The notes below the pieces were generated by a model. It worked only from the letters and a program-made list of their open reading frames with translations, did not search any database and had not been told where the DNA came from. DNA of 54,349 nt from Ralstonia sp. TCR112 (GTDB lineage Bacteria > Pseudomonadota > Gammaproteobacteria > Burkholderiales > Burkholderiaceae). The translations under genes were made by a program, and so were the position numbers. Of this stretch, positions 19,185 through 26,666 are shown one piece after another (within the stretch, counting starts at the first letter, position 1; each line of letters opens with the position of its first letter). The stretch spans positions 1 through 54,349 of the forward strand of contig NZ_VOSS01000052.1 of the NCBI RefSeq assembly GCF_007997035.1, read 5' to 3'.

Positions 19185-19420
19185 GGTGCGTCTCCGGAAG
19201 GTTGGTCCGGCGAGCATATGGGCAGCGCATCGACGGCGGAACGACCGTTTTTGTCTTTGGTTATGCGCTCAACCTTCTTAGACGCTCCCTTCAGCGCGCC
19301 CGTCTGCCTACGCGTGATCAACGTGCGCAGCGCTGTGTCTCCCGCCTCCAGCGATCGCAAATACCCCTAGGGCACCGAGCGCGAGGAGCACCTCGCTGGA
19401 CTCGCATTGAGTTCTTGATC

Positions 19421-20350
19421 TCAAAAGCCGTAAAGCTTTACCGGATTGGCCACAAAGATCATCTGCTGCCAATCCGCACGGCTGATCCACGCGGCCATCG
19501 TATCGAGCAGCGCGGCATCGTCGGGCTTGTTGGCGCTCTGGGTCGGATGCGGCCAGTCGGTGCCCCAGAGCATCCGCTCGGGCGCCATGTTGATGAAGGC
19601 CTTGGCCACGGGTTCGACATCCGCATAAGCGGGCGCACCCGTCCTGGAATCGACGTAAGGACCAGACAGCGTGACCCACGTGTTGCCCTTGTCGACCAGG
19701 CGCTGCGCCGTGCGCATGGCGTCGGACTGCATGCCGCCCGGCTGTGGCACGTGCGCAATGTGATCGATGACAAGCGGACACGGCAGCGCAAGGAGATGCG
19801 ACTCCAGCGCGGGCAACTTGGCGCCTTGCACGACAAGTTCGATGTGCCACCCAAGCGCGCCGATGCGTGACGCCAGCGGTGCGAGCATCTCGACGGTGGT
19901 GGCGCCCGGATAGCTGAGGTTGAAGCGGATGGCCCGCACACCCGCCGCATGCATTTCCGCAAGCTGGGCGTCCGTCACGGAGGTATCGACCACCGCAACA
20001 CCGCGCGCATTGGGCCCGAAACGCCTGAGCGCATCCAGCGTGCAACGGTTGTCCGTTCCGTACGTCGACGGCGTGACCACCACGTTGCGCTGCACGCCCA
20101 GACGCGCCTGCACCTTGCGGTACTGCTCGATGCTCGCGTTGGGCGGCCGCAGCGTGGTGCCTGGGGCGCTGGGGAATCGGTCATCGTAGATGTGCATGTG
20201 GCAATCCACGGCGCCGGCCGGCAGCTTGAACGTCGGCGGGGCGCTGCCGGTGGACCACAACTCTTCTGCGTCGGCCAGCCCCGGAACAGCGGCCGCCACG
20301 GCACCGGCGCCGGCCATCTGCAGGAACCGCCTTCTGTTGAATGCGCGCAT
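19421..20350 (-). CDS. Tat-exported COG3618-type amidohydrolase (lactonase / 2-pyrone-dicarboxylate hydrolase family)
   Basis: A 309-residue protein. The N-terminus MRAFNRRRFLQMAGAG is a twin-arginine signal with an Ala-rich hydrophobic stretch ending near LADA, so the folded enzyme is likely periplasmic. Metal-site motifs of COG3618 amidohydrolases are present: HMHIYD (HxH), LVIDHIAHVP and WGTDWPHP. The family contains 2-pyrone-4,6-dicarboxylate hydrolase, galactarolactone isomerase and sugar lactonases, so a cyclic ester substrate is likely. It is last in the IclR-controlled operon, 2 bases after the preceding MFS carrier gene. A periplasmic lactonase beside two carriers suggests hydrolysis before uptake. 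Confidence 0.87.
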   Translation of the reverse strand: MRAFNRRRFLQMAGAGAVAAAVPGLADAEELWSTGSAPPTFKLPAGAVDCHMHIYDDRFPSAPGTTLRPPNASIEQYRKVQARLGVQRNVVVTPSTYGTDNRCTLDALRRFGPNARGVAVVDTSVTDAQLAEMHAAGVRAIRFNLSYPGATTVEMLAPLASRIGALGWHIELVVQGAKLPALESHLLALPCPLVIDHIAHVPQPGGMQSDAMRTAQRLVDKGNTWVTLSGPYVDSRTGAPAYADVEPVAKAFINMAPERMLWGTDWPHPTQSANKPDDAALLDTMAAWISRADWQQMIFVANPVKLYGF

Positions 20351-20352
20351 GG

Positions 20353-21678
20353 TCAGGCGGTCTCCGTCTTGCTCAGCACCTGCGCTTCCGGCGTGGAGCG
20401 GCTCAACAGCAGCAGCGTCGTCACGCTCACCAGCGTCAGCACGGCCAACGGCATCAGCGCCAGTGCATAGCTGCCGGTGGCTTGCTGGACCCAGCCGTAC
20501 ACATTCACCATCAGGCCGCCGCCGATGAGGTTGGCAATCGCGTTGATGGTAGCGAGCCCCGCAGCGGCTGCACTGTTCGAGAGCATGCCGGAGGCCAGCG
20601 CCCAGAACGGCCCCTTGAACGAATAGGCCCCGACCAGCACCGCGCACAGCATCACCATGGTCGGCACGAGCGACCCGCTGAGCGACGTGCCGAACAGGCC
20701 CAGACCGATCAGCAGCATGGGAATGGCGGTGTGCCAGCGGCGCTCCTTCAGGCGGTCGGAGCGGCGGCCCCACAGCACCATCAGCACCGATGCCACGGCA
20801 TACGGCACGGAGTTCAGCAGCCCCGTCTGCATGACGGTCAACCCGAACGATTTGAGAAGCTGCGGCTGCCATACCGACAGCGTGCTACCGGCGGCCGATG
20901 CGCACACGTCCACCAGCGCGAGGCAGAGCACGTAGCGATTGCAGAACAGCTTGAGCAGCGGCATCTGCGCAACCTTCTTCGGCCCACGCGCTTCACCGGC
21001 CAACGTATTCGTGAGCCACTGGCGCTCTTCGTTCGACAGCCATTTGGCTTCCTCGGGCCGGTTGGTCAGCACGCGCAAGCAGGCAAAGCCCAGCAGCACC
21101 GTGGGGATGCCCTCGAGGATGAACAGCCAATGCCAGCCGCGCAGGCCGGCAAACCCATCCATCTGCAACAGCGCAGCGGAGAGGGGCGAACCGATAAAGC
21201 TTGCCGCCGGGATTGCAACCATGAACGTCGCCACAATGCGCGCACGGTGCGTTGCCGGAATCCAGTACGAGAGGTACAGCAGCACGCCGGGGAAGAACCC
21301 CGCTTCTGCAGCACCCAGCAGGAAGCGCAAGGCATAGAACGAGGCCGGGCCGCTCACCAGCGCGGTGGCGGCCGAGACCAGCCCCCACGTGATCATGATC
21401 CGCGCGATCCAGATGCGTGCGCCGTAGCGTTGCAGCGCCAGGTTGCTCGGCACCTCGAAGAAGAAGTACGACACGAAAAAGAGGCTGCTGCCGAAACCGA
21501 ACACACGGGCCGTCAGCCCGAGGTCATGGTTCATCTGCAGCGAGGCCATGCCCACGTTGCCGCGGTCGATGAAGGCCAGCAGATAGCAGACCATGAGAAA
21601 CGGCACGAGCCGCCAGACCACCTTGCGAAGGGTCCGCTGCTCGATCTCGGTGACGCCGGTACCGCCGGTCACTTGCAT
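20353..21678 (-). CDS. MFS transporter, anion:cation symporter (ACS) family
   Basis: A 441-residue carrier with about 12 membrane segments. CYLLAFIDRGNVGMASLQMN, FFVSYFFFEVPSNLALQRYG and RIWIARIMITWGLVSAATAL are the ACS/tartrate-transporter signatures. ATG at 21678 has AGGAGAC upstream; the in-frame upstream extension is rejected. It lies between another ACS carrier and the Tat-exported amidohydrolase in one transcription unit. Substrates of this family are organic anions such as tartrate, glucarate/galactarate, phthalate or 4-hydroxyphenylacetate. Confidence 0.92.
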   Translation of the reverse strand: MQVTGGTGVTEIEQRTLRKVVWRLVPFLMVCYLLAFIDRGNVGMASLQMNHDLGLTARVFGFGSSLFFVSYFFFEVPSNLALQRYGARIWIARIMITWGLVSAATALVSGPASFYALRFLLGAAEAGFFPGVLLYLSYWIPATHRARIVATFMVAIPAASFIGSPLSAALLQMDGFAGLRGWHWLFILEGIPTVLLGFACLRVLTNRPEEAKWLSNEERQWLTNTLAGEARGPKKVAQMPLLKLFCNRYVLCLALVDVCASAAGSTLSVWQPQLLKSFGLTVMQTGLLNSVPYAVASVLMVLWGRRSDRLKERRWHTAIPMLLIGLGLFGTSLSGSLVPTMVMLCAVLVGAYSFKGPFWALASGMLSNSAAAAGLATINAIANLIGGGLMVNVYGWVQQATGSYALALMPLAVLTLVSVTTLLLLSRSTPEAQVLSKTETA

Positions 21679-21754
21679 GTGTGTCTCCTGGCGCCGTCGG
21701 GTGCTGTGCGGCGCTGTTTGAATGTCTGGGTAGAAAGGTACTGCGATCGCACGA

Positions 21755-23125
21755 TCAGCGTGTTGCGGCTTCACCGGCATCGGCGCCCGGGTCGCCCAGC
21801 CAGGCGATGGACAGTGCGCCGATGATGAGCACGGCCGACACCGCCAGCAGCGGCGCCGTAAAGCCCTGCGAGTACTGCTTGATGGCACCGACCATCGACG
21901 GGCCGACAAAGCCGCCGAGATTGCCGACGGAAACGATCAGGGCCAGGCCGCCCGCGGCCGCACGGCCCGTAAGGAAGGTGGACGGAATCGCCCAAAACGT
22001 GGCTTGGAACGCCAGGATGCCGCTCACCGTCACGCACAGCGCCACGAGCTTGAGCGCCGGTGCATCCAAGGCCGTGCTGGCCGCCAGCGCCACTGCTGCA
22101 ACTACCAGCGCGGCAGCCACATACGGGACGCGGTTCTGCGCCCGGTTCGCCACACGGGCCCACCACAGCATGACCACCGCACCGAGGGCATACGGGATGG
22201 CCGTCAGCCACCCGACCACGGTGTGCTCGACGCCAAACTGCTTGATGATCTGCGGCATCCAGAGGCCCACGCCGATGGAGCCCACGATGCCGCAGAAGTT
22301 GATGAACGCCAGCACGAAGACGCGCCAGTTGGTCATGGCATCGCGCAGGGTCGCGCCGTGCTTGCTGGCGATGTCGCGTTGCTCCATGGCGAGGCGGCGC
22401 GCGAGTACGGTCTTCTCATCGTCGGTAAGCCATGTCGCCTTTTCCGGCCGATCCGCGAGCACGAACAGGCACGCGATGCCAAGCAGCACGGCCGGCAGCC
22501 CTTCGATCAGCAACAGCCATTGCCAGCTGCGCAACCCATGCAGGCCGCCGAGTTCGAGCAGCGCGCCGGAAATGGGTGAGCCGATCATGTTCGCCACCGG
22601 AATGCCCACCAGGAAGGCAGCCGTCACCTTGGCGCGCCACTTGCCCGGAAACCAGTGCGTGAAGTACAGGTAGATGCCCGGCGTGAAGCCCGCTTCGGCA
22701 AGACCCAGCAGAAAGCGCGCCGCCGCAAAACTCTTGGGGCCGACCACAAACGCCGTGGCCATCGAGAAGATGCCCCACGTGATCATGATCCGCGCGATCC
22801 AGATGCGCGCCCCCACCTTCTGCATGATGAGGTTGCTCGGGATCTCGAACAGGAAATAGCCGATGAAGAACAGCCCCGCGCCGAACCCGAACTGTTCGGC
22901 CGTCAGGCCAATGTCCTTGTTCATGGTGAGCGCGGCAAACCCCACGTTGGTGCGATCAAGATAGCTGATCACATAGCACGCGAAGATGAACGGCAGGATG
23001 CGGCGGAACGCCTTGGCCAGCGTGCGTTCGCTCGCCTGGTAATCCGCATCGGGCAGCGTGGTGGCGGGGCGCACATCCGCGCCATGCGCTGGCGTGGTGG
23101 CACTCAAGGTCTGGGACATTTGCAT
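21755..23125 (-). CDS. MFS transporter, ACS family (second of a tandem pair)
   Basis: A 456-residue carrier with the same ACS signatures (CYVISYLDRTNVGFAALTMN, GYFLFEIPSNLIMQKVGARI). It is clearly paralogous to its downstream neighbour, with a long shared stretch around RIWIARIMITWG. ATG at 23125 is preferred over one at 23137 because GGAGGAG lies between them at correct spacing for the former. A 76-base gap separates it from the next carrier gene. Two related carriers in one operon suggest uptake of two related acids, or a lactone and its hydrolysed form; that is inference. Confidence 0.92.
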   Translation of the reverse strand: MQMSQTLSATTPAHGADVRPATTLPDADYQASERTLAKAFRRILPFIFACYVISYLDRTNVGFAALTMNKDIGLTAEQFGFGAGLFFIGYFLFEIPSNLIMQKVGARIWIARIMITWGIFSMATAFVVGPKSFAAARFLLGLAEAGFTPGIYLYFTHWFPGKWRAKVTAAFLVGIPVANMIGSPISGALLELGGLHGLRSWQWLLLIEGLPAVLLGIACLFVLADRPEKATWLTDDEKTVLARRLAMEQRDIASKHGATLRDAMTNWRVFVLAFINFCGIVGSIGVGLWMPQIIKQFGVEHTVVGWLTAIPYALGAVVMLWWARVANRAQNRVPYVAAALVVAAVALAASTALDAPALKLVALCVTVSGILAFQATFWAIPSTFLTGRAAAGGLALIVSVGNLGGFVGPSMVGAIKQYSQGFTAPLLAVSAVLIIGALSIAWLGDPGADAGEAATR

Positions 23126-23180
23126 GGTCTCCTCCATCGCGCTTCTATGAGCGCTCAGGGTCGGGTATCGATGAGCTGGG

Positions 23181-24137
23181 CTAGGGCGTTGCTTGGGTCT
23201 GCCTTGCCCGATGCGGCAGCGGGCCGGCGATGTCCATCTCGCTCCTGAGCACCGTGCCGGACACCGATTCGGTCATGAAGAGCGTCTTCATTTCGGGGCC
23301 ACCGAAGCACAGGTTCGTGAGCGATGCACCTTCGGGGCTGGTCAAGACCAGGTCCGGCTCCGCACGGTGGTTCAGCACCCATGCGCGGCCGAGTCCGGGG
23401 TTGGCCACGAACAGCCGCCCCGCCGTGTCGATCGTCAAACCATCCGGGCCGCTCGGGCCGTACGACGTAAAGAACTGGCCGACCTTGCTGACGGAGCCAT
23501 CGGCCTGTAACGGCACACGCCACACGCAGTTGCCGCGCGTCATGGCGACGTAGAGCACCTTCTCGTCGGGCGACAGCACAAGCCCGTTGGGGCTGGGGCA
23601 ATTGCCGAGCAGCATGTCGAGCCTGCCTTCCGGCGAGAGGCGATAGACGCGACCCGTCGGGTCTTGCAGCCCCGTCTGGCCCTGGTCGGTGAAGTACAGG
23701 TTGCCGCGCGAGTCGAACGTCAGGTCGTTCACGCCCTTGAAGCGCTCGGAGTTGCGGCGCTCAAGATACGGCGTGACTTCGCCACGCTTGATGTCGAGCA
23801 GCATCAGCCCGTTGCGGTAGTCGGTGATGAGCAGGTGCGCATCGTCGACGAACTTCATGCCGTTGGGCTCACCGTCGTATTCGGTCACCAGTTCCCAATC
23901 GCCCGCCTTCGAGATGCGGAAGACGCGGCCGTGCGGGATATCGGTCACGTACAGATGACCGTGGCCGCGGCCGTCCGGACACCACACCGGTCCTTCCAGA
24001 AACGAGTCGGTGGCTTGCCCGCCGCGATTGGCGCGCGCCCATTCCGTCTGGACATCGGGCTTGCGAAACCTGGCAGGCATGCGCGTGAAGACTTCGGCTT
24101 CACGCACCGCCGGTGGCGAGAGCAGGAACATGGACAT
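23181..24137 (-). CDS. SMP-30/gluconolactonase-family lactone hydrolase
   Basis: A six-bladed beta-propeller of about 318 residues. FLEGPVWCPDG carries the Glu metal ligand, followed by GVNDLTFDSRGNLYFTDQGQ (Asn/Asp ligands), SPNGLVLSPDEKVLYVA and GPDGLTIDTAGRLFVA, all typical of Ca/Zn-dependent lactonases of the SMP-30/LRE family. ATG at 24137 overlaps the upstream dehydrogenase stop as TGATG; an alternative GTG at 24140 is one codon earlier. The tight coupling puts it in the operon with the dehydrogenase and RraA-like enzyme. It likely opens a sugar-acid or aromatic-derived lactone in the cytosol. Confidence 0.9.
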   Translation of the reverse strand: MSMFLLSPPAVREAEVFTRMPARFRKPDVQTEWARANRGGQATDSFLEGPVWCPDGRGHGHLYVTDIPHGRVFRISKAGDWELVTEYDGEPNGMKFVDDAHLLITDYRNGLMLLDIKRGEVTPYLERRNSERFKGVNDLTFDSRGNLYFTDQGQTGLQDPTGRVYRLSPEGRLDMLLGNCPSPNGLVLSPDEKVLYVAMTRGNCVWRVPLQADGSVSKVGQFFTSYGPSGPDGLTIDTAGRLFVANPGLGRAWVLNHRAEPDLVLTSPEGASLTNLCFGGPEMKTLFMTESVSGTVLRSEMDIAGPLPHRARQTQATP

Positions 24138-25087
24138 CACGCCGCCGTGCGGGCACGTTCCTCGATCACTGCGAGCACATTGGCCGCCGCGCCCTTGCCC
24201 ATGTTCACGTAGGCCGCGTCGCTCACGCCGCCGACGTGCGGCGACAGAATGATGTTCGCAATACCCTGGAACGGATGCGGCACCGTCATCGGCTCCACAC
24301 CGAAGCTGTCGAGCCCTGCTGCACGGAGTTGGCCAGTGGCCAGCGCTTCCACCAGCGCGGCTTCGTCAATGAGGCCACCGCGCGCCGTGTTGACCAGGAT
24401 CGCGCCGGGCTTGAAGCAGTTGAACGCGTCGCGGTTCAGCATCTTGCGGTTCTGGGCGGTCAACGGGCAGTGCAGCGACACCACATCGGACTGCGCGTAC
24501 AACTCGCCAAGGCTCACCAGCTTGACGCCTGCCGGCGTCTCCTTGGCGTACGGGTCGAAGGCGATGACATTCATACCGAACGCCAGCCCGATCGTGGCAG
24601 CCCGGCGGCCGATCGCGCCCAGGCCGACCAGGCCCAGCGTGCGGCCATCCAGTTCGACTGACTTGTGCGTCGCCTTGTCCCAATGCCCCGCACGCATGCG
24701 CGCGTCGAGGTGCGGGACAGACTTGGCACACGCCAGGATCAGCGCCCACGCATGTTCGGCCACGGCCGCGGCATTGGCCCCCACTGCAGCGCGCACCGCG
24801 ATGCCACGCGCCGCGGCGGCATCCTGATCGATGACGTCGATACCGCTGCCGTGCTTTGAGATCACCTGCAGGTTGCCGGCGGCGGCATCCATGATGCGGG
24901 CGTTGACCTTGCCGTAGCGCACGATGATCGCCACCGGCTTGTGCCGTGCGCAGAGCGCGAGGATGTCCTCTTCGGTGGGCTGCTTGCCGGCAAACACGAC
25001 TTCGAAATCACCCAGCATCTCCATTGCTTGCGGCGCCAAGTCAGCTGCCGTGACGAGCAGGACGGGCTTGGTTGCAGTCGTGCTCAT
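24137..25087 (-). CDS. D-isomer-specific 2-hydroxyacid dehydrogenase
   Basis: A 316-residue NAD(P)-dependent enzyme. The nucleotide-binding segment GLVGLGAIGRRAATIGLAFG, followed by VIAFDPY, is clear. The active-site elements are present: GALVNTARGG-like ILVNTARGGLID and a late HVGGVSDAA segment with the catalytic His. Size and motifs match the D-3-phosphoglycerate/glyoxylate/hydroxypyruvate dehydrogenase superfamily. The start overlaps the RraA-like stop by one base (TAATG) and its stop overlaps the next gene. In context it probably oxidises or reduces an intermediate of the same lactone/hydroxy-acid pathway, not serine biosynthesis. Confidence 0.91.
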   Translation of the reverse strand: MSTTATKPVLLVTAADLAPQAMEMLGDFEVVFAGKQPTEEDILALCARHKPVAIIVRYGKVNARIMDAAAGNLQVISKHGSGIDVIDQDAAAARGIAVRAAVGANAAAVAEHAWALILACAKSVPHLDARMRAGHWDKATHKSVELDGRTLGLVGLGAIGRRAATIGLAFGMNVIAFDPYAKETPAGVKLVSLGELYAQSDVVSLHCPLTAQNRKMLNRDAFNCFKPGAILVNTARGGLIDEAALVEALATGQLRAAGLDSFGVEPMTVPHPFQGIANIILSPHVGGVSDAAYVNMGKGAAANVLAVIEERARTAA

Positions 25088-25785
25088 TACAGTGCCTCGC
25101 CTTCGGCCAGCATGCCCGCCGCGCGCAGTTCTTTCTCGAGCCAGCCGGGGCGCGTATCGCCCTTGCGGATCGCCGCAATGCGGGCCGCTTCGGCGTCCAC
25201 CTTTTTCTGTGCGAGCACGAGAATGCGCTCGACATCGGCACGCGGGATCACGACCACGCCGTCTGCATCGCCCACCACCAAGTCACCGGGGTGCACCGTC
25301 GCGCCGGCGGCGGACACGGGGAGGTTCACGCGGCCGGCCACGCTCTTGGTGGGCCCGCACGGGTTCAAGCCGGCAGAGAAAACCGGGAACGTGCCGTGCG
25401 CCAGCTCGTGCGAATCGCGCACCGCGCCATCGATGACAAACCCGGCGATGCCGGTGGCCTGCGCCTGCGTGGCCATGATTTCGCCGATCAGCGCGCAACT
25501 TTGGTCGCCCTTGCCGTCCACCACGATCACATCGCCGGGCTTGGCGACCGCGAGGGCGGCATGGATGGCGAGGTTGTCGCCGGGGCGCACCTCCACCGTG
25601 ACGGCCGGCCCGGCCACTTTCATGGTCGGTGCGAGCGGTTTGACGCGACAGTTCAGGGTGCCGCGGCGGCCGGCAACGTCAGCCAAGATGGCCGCCTGGA
25701 AGCGGGCAGCCGCCTCGACCAACGCGGGCGAAACGCGCTCGATATCGCGAACGATGGCGGAAGTGTTATGCGAAGGGATACTCAT
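25087..25785 (-). CDS. RraA-like aldolase / oxaloacetate decarboxylase (HMG/CHA aldolase family)
   Basis: A 232-residue protein of the RraA fold. GPAVTVEVRPGDNLAIHAAL, GDVIVVDGKGDQSCALIGEI and the catalytic Arg-Asp segment FVIDGAVRDSHEL match 4-hydroxy-4-methyl-2-oxoglutarate / 4-carboxy-4-hydroxy-2-oxoadipate aldolases, which cleave aldol adducts to pyruvate or oxaloacetate and also decarboxylate oxaloacetate. The Rnase-inhibitor RraA itself is shorter (~160 residues). It is the first gene of the operon and follows two palindromic sites. With a lactonase and a pyrone-hydrolase-like enzyme in the same operon, a meta-cleavage or sugar-acid route ending in pyruvate plus an oxoacid is plausible. 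Confidence 0.9.
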   Translation of the reverse strand: MSIPSHNTSAIVRDIERVSPALVEAAARFQAAILADVAGRRGTLNCRVKPLAPTMKVAGPAVTVEVRPGDNLAIHAALAVAKPGDVIVVDGKGDQSCALIGEIMATQAQATGIAGFVIDGAVRDSHELAHGTFPVFSAGLNPCGPTKSVAGRVNLPVSAAGATVHPGDLVVGDADGVVVIPRADVERILVLAQKKVDAEAARIAAIRKGDTRPGWLEKELRAAGMLAEGEAL

Positions 25786-25810
25786 GAAAAAACCTGCCTC
25801 AGACGATGAT

Positions 25811-25827
25811 GTTTTACTGGGTAAAAC
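25811..25827. promoter_or_regulatory. Candidate operator GTTTTAC-TGG-GTAAAAC
   Basis: A perfect 7-base inverted repeat with a 3-base spacer, 26 bases upstream of the RraA-like start and 129 bases upstream of the divergent IclR gene. It is markedly AT-rich against a GC-rich background. Its position close to the operon start fits a repressor site or promoter element. Confidence 0.5.
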
Positions 25828-25900
25828 AATGGTGTACTCAGTGAAATCACTATAGCCACGGCAAGCGGGTCGATCTACTGGCGTTTACCCTTCCGACAGA

Positions 25901-25925
25901 TACAACAGCGTTGTACATAGTACAA
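25901..25925. promoter_or_regulatory. Overlapping palindromes TACAAC-AGC-GTTGTA and TTGTAC-ATA-GTACAA
   Basis: Two perfect 6-base inverted repeats, each with a 3-base spacer, share the bases 25911-25915. The first spans 25901-25915 and the second 25911-25925. They lie 31 bases upstream of the IclR ATG at 25956. IclR-family proteins bind palindromes of about this length near their own promoter, so autoregulation or switching between two registers is plausible. Confidence 0.5.
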
Positions 25926-25955
25926 TCGCGTCATTCGGAGTTCGGGGATTCGGAA

Positions 25956-26666
25956 ATGGGGAATGACGGCGTTGCCGCAGTAGAAAAGGCGCTGGCTTTG
26001 CTGGATTGCTTCAAGCCGGGGGCGGAAGCCCTGTCGCTCGCGGCCTTGGCGCAAGCGTCGGGCATGCACAAGACTACGGTGTATCGGCTGATGAACTCGC
26101 TGGAGCGCATGAGCTATGTCATCCGCTCCGAATCCGGCGCGTACTCGCTCGGGCCACGCTTGCTGTATCTCGGCAAGCTCTACGAGCAGTCGTTCCACCT
26201 GTCGTCCGTGGTGGAACCGGTGCTGCACGCGCTGGCGGCGGCCACGCGAGAGAGCGCATCGTACTACGTCGTCGATCACGGCCGGCGGCTGTGCCTGTTC
26301 CGCGCCGAGCCGTCCGAAGGCCTGCGCGAGACCCGCCTGCCCGGCACGTCGCTGCCGCTGGACGACACCGCCATCAGCCACGTGCTGCGTTATTGGGGGC
26401 TGGGTGAAGCGCTGTATGACGGCACCCCCGAATTACCGCTGTTCACCTCTGGCGCGCGCGACCAGCATACGGCGGCGTTTGCCACGCCCATCTTCGGTTC
26501 CGGCGACAAGTTCATGGCCGCGCTGACGCTGTCAGGCGCAGCTTCACGGCTGGAAGCGGCGCGCACGTCAGGGGATGTCGTCACGAAGCAGTTGCAGGCG
26601 GCGTCCGAGCTGTCGCGCAAGCTCGGCGCAAGCGCGGCGTTGTGCGAACGCTTCTACGGTGTTTGA
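25956..26666 (+). CDS. IclR-family transcriptional regulator
   Basis: A 236-residue protein. The N-terminal winged helix-turn-helix (AVEKALALLDCFKPG, LAALAQASGMHKTTVYRLMN) and the C-terminal effector domain (YSLGPRLLYLG, LPGTSLPLDDTAISHVLRYW) fit the family. ATG at 25956 with GGA just upstream is preferred; the in-frame extension to 25911 runs through the palindromic sites. It is divergent from the six-gene RraA-to-amidohydrolase operon and probably controls it. The cofactor is presumably the pathway substrate or an intermediate. Its 3' end overlaps the convergent clcF gene by 13 bases. Confidence 0.92.
   Translation: MGNDGVAAVEKALALLDCFKPGAEALSLAALAQASGMHKTTVYRLMNSLERMSYVIRSESGAYSLGPRLLYLGKLYEQSFHLSSVVEPVLHALAAATRESASYYVVDHGRRLCLFRAEPSEGLRETRLPGTSLPLDDTAISHVLRYWGLGEALYDGTPELPLFTSGARDQHTAAFATPIFGSGDKFMAALTLSGAASRLEAARTSGDVVTKQLQAASELSRKLGASAALCERFYGV

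Noticed and set aside
20341-21825. A 494-residue open frame on the plus strand over the first ACS carrier
   Set aside because: Antisense shadow; His/Arg/Gln-rich with no domain, while the minus strand encodes a clear transporter.
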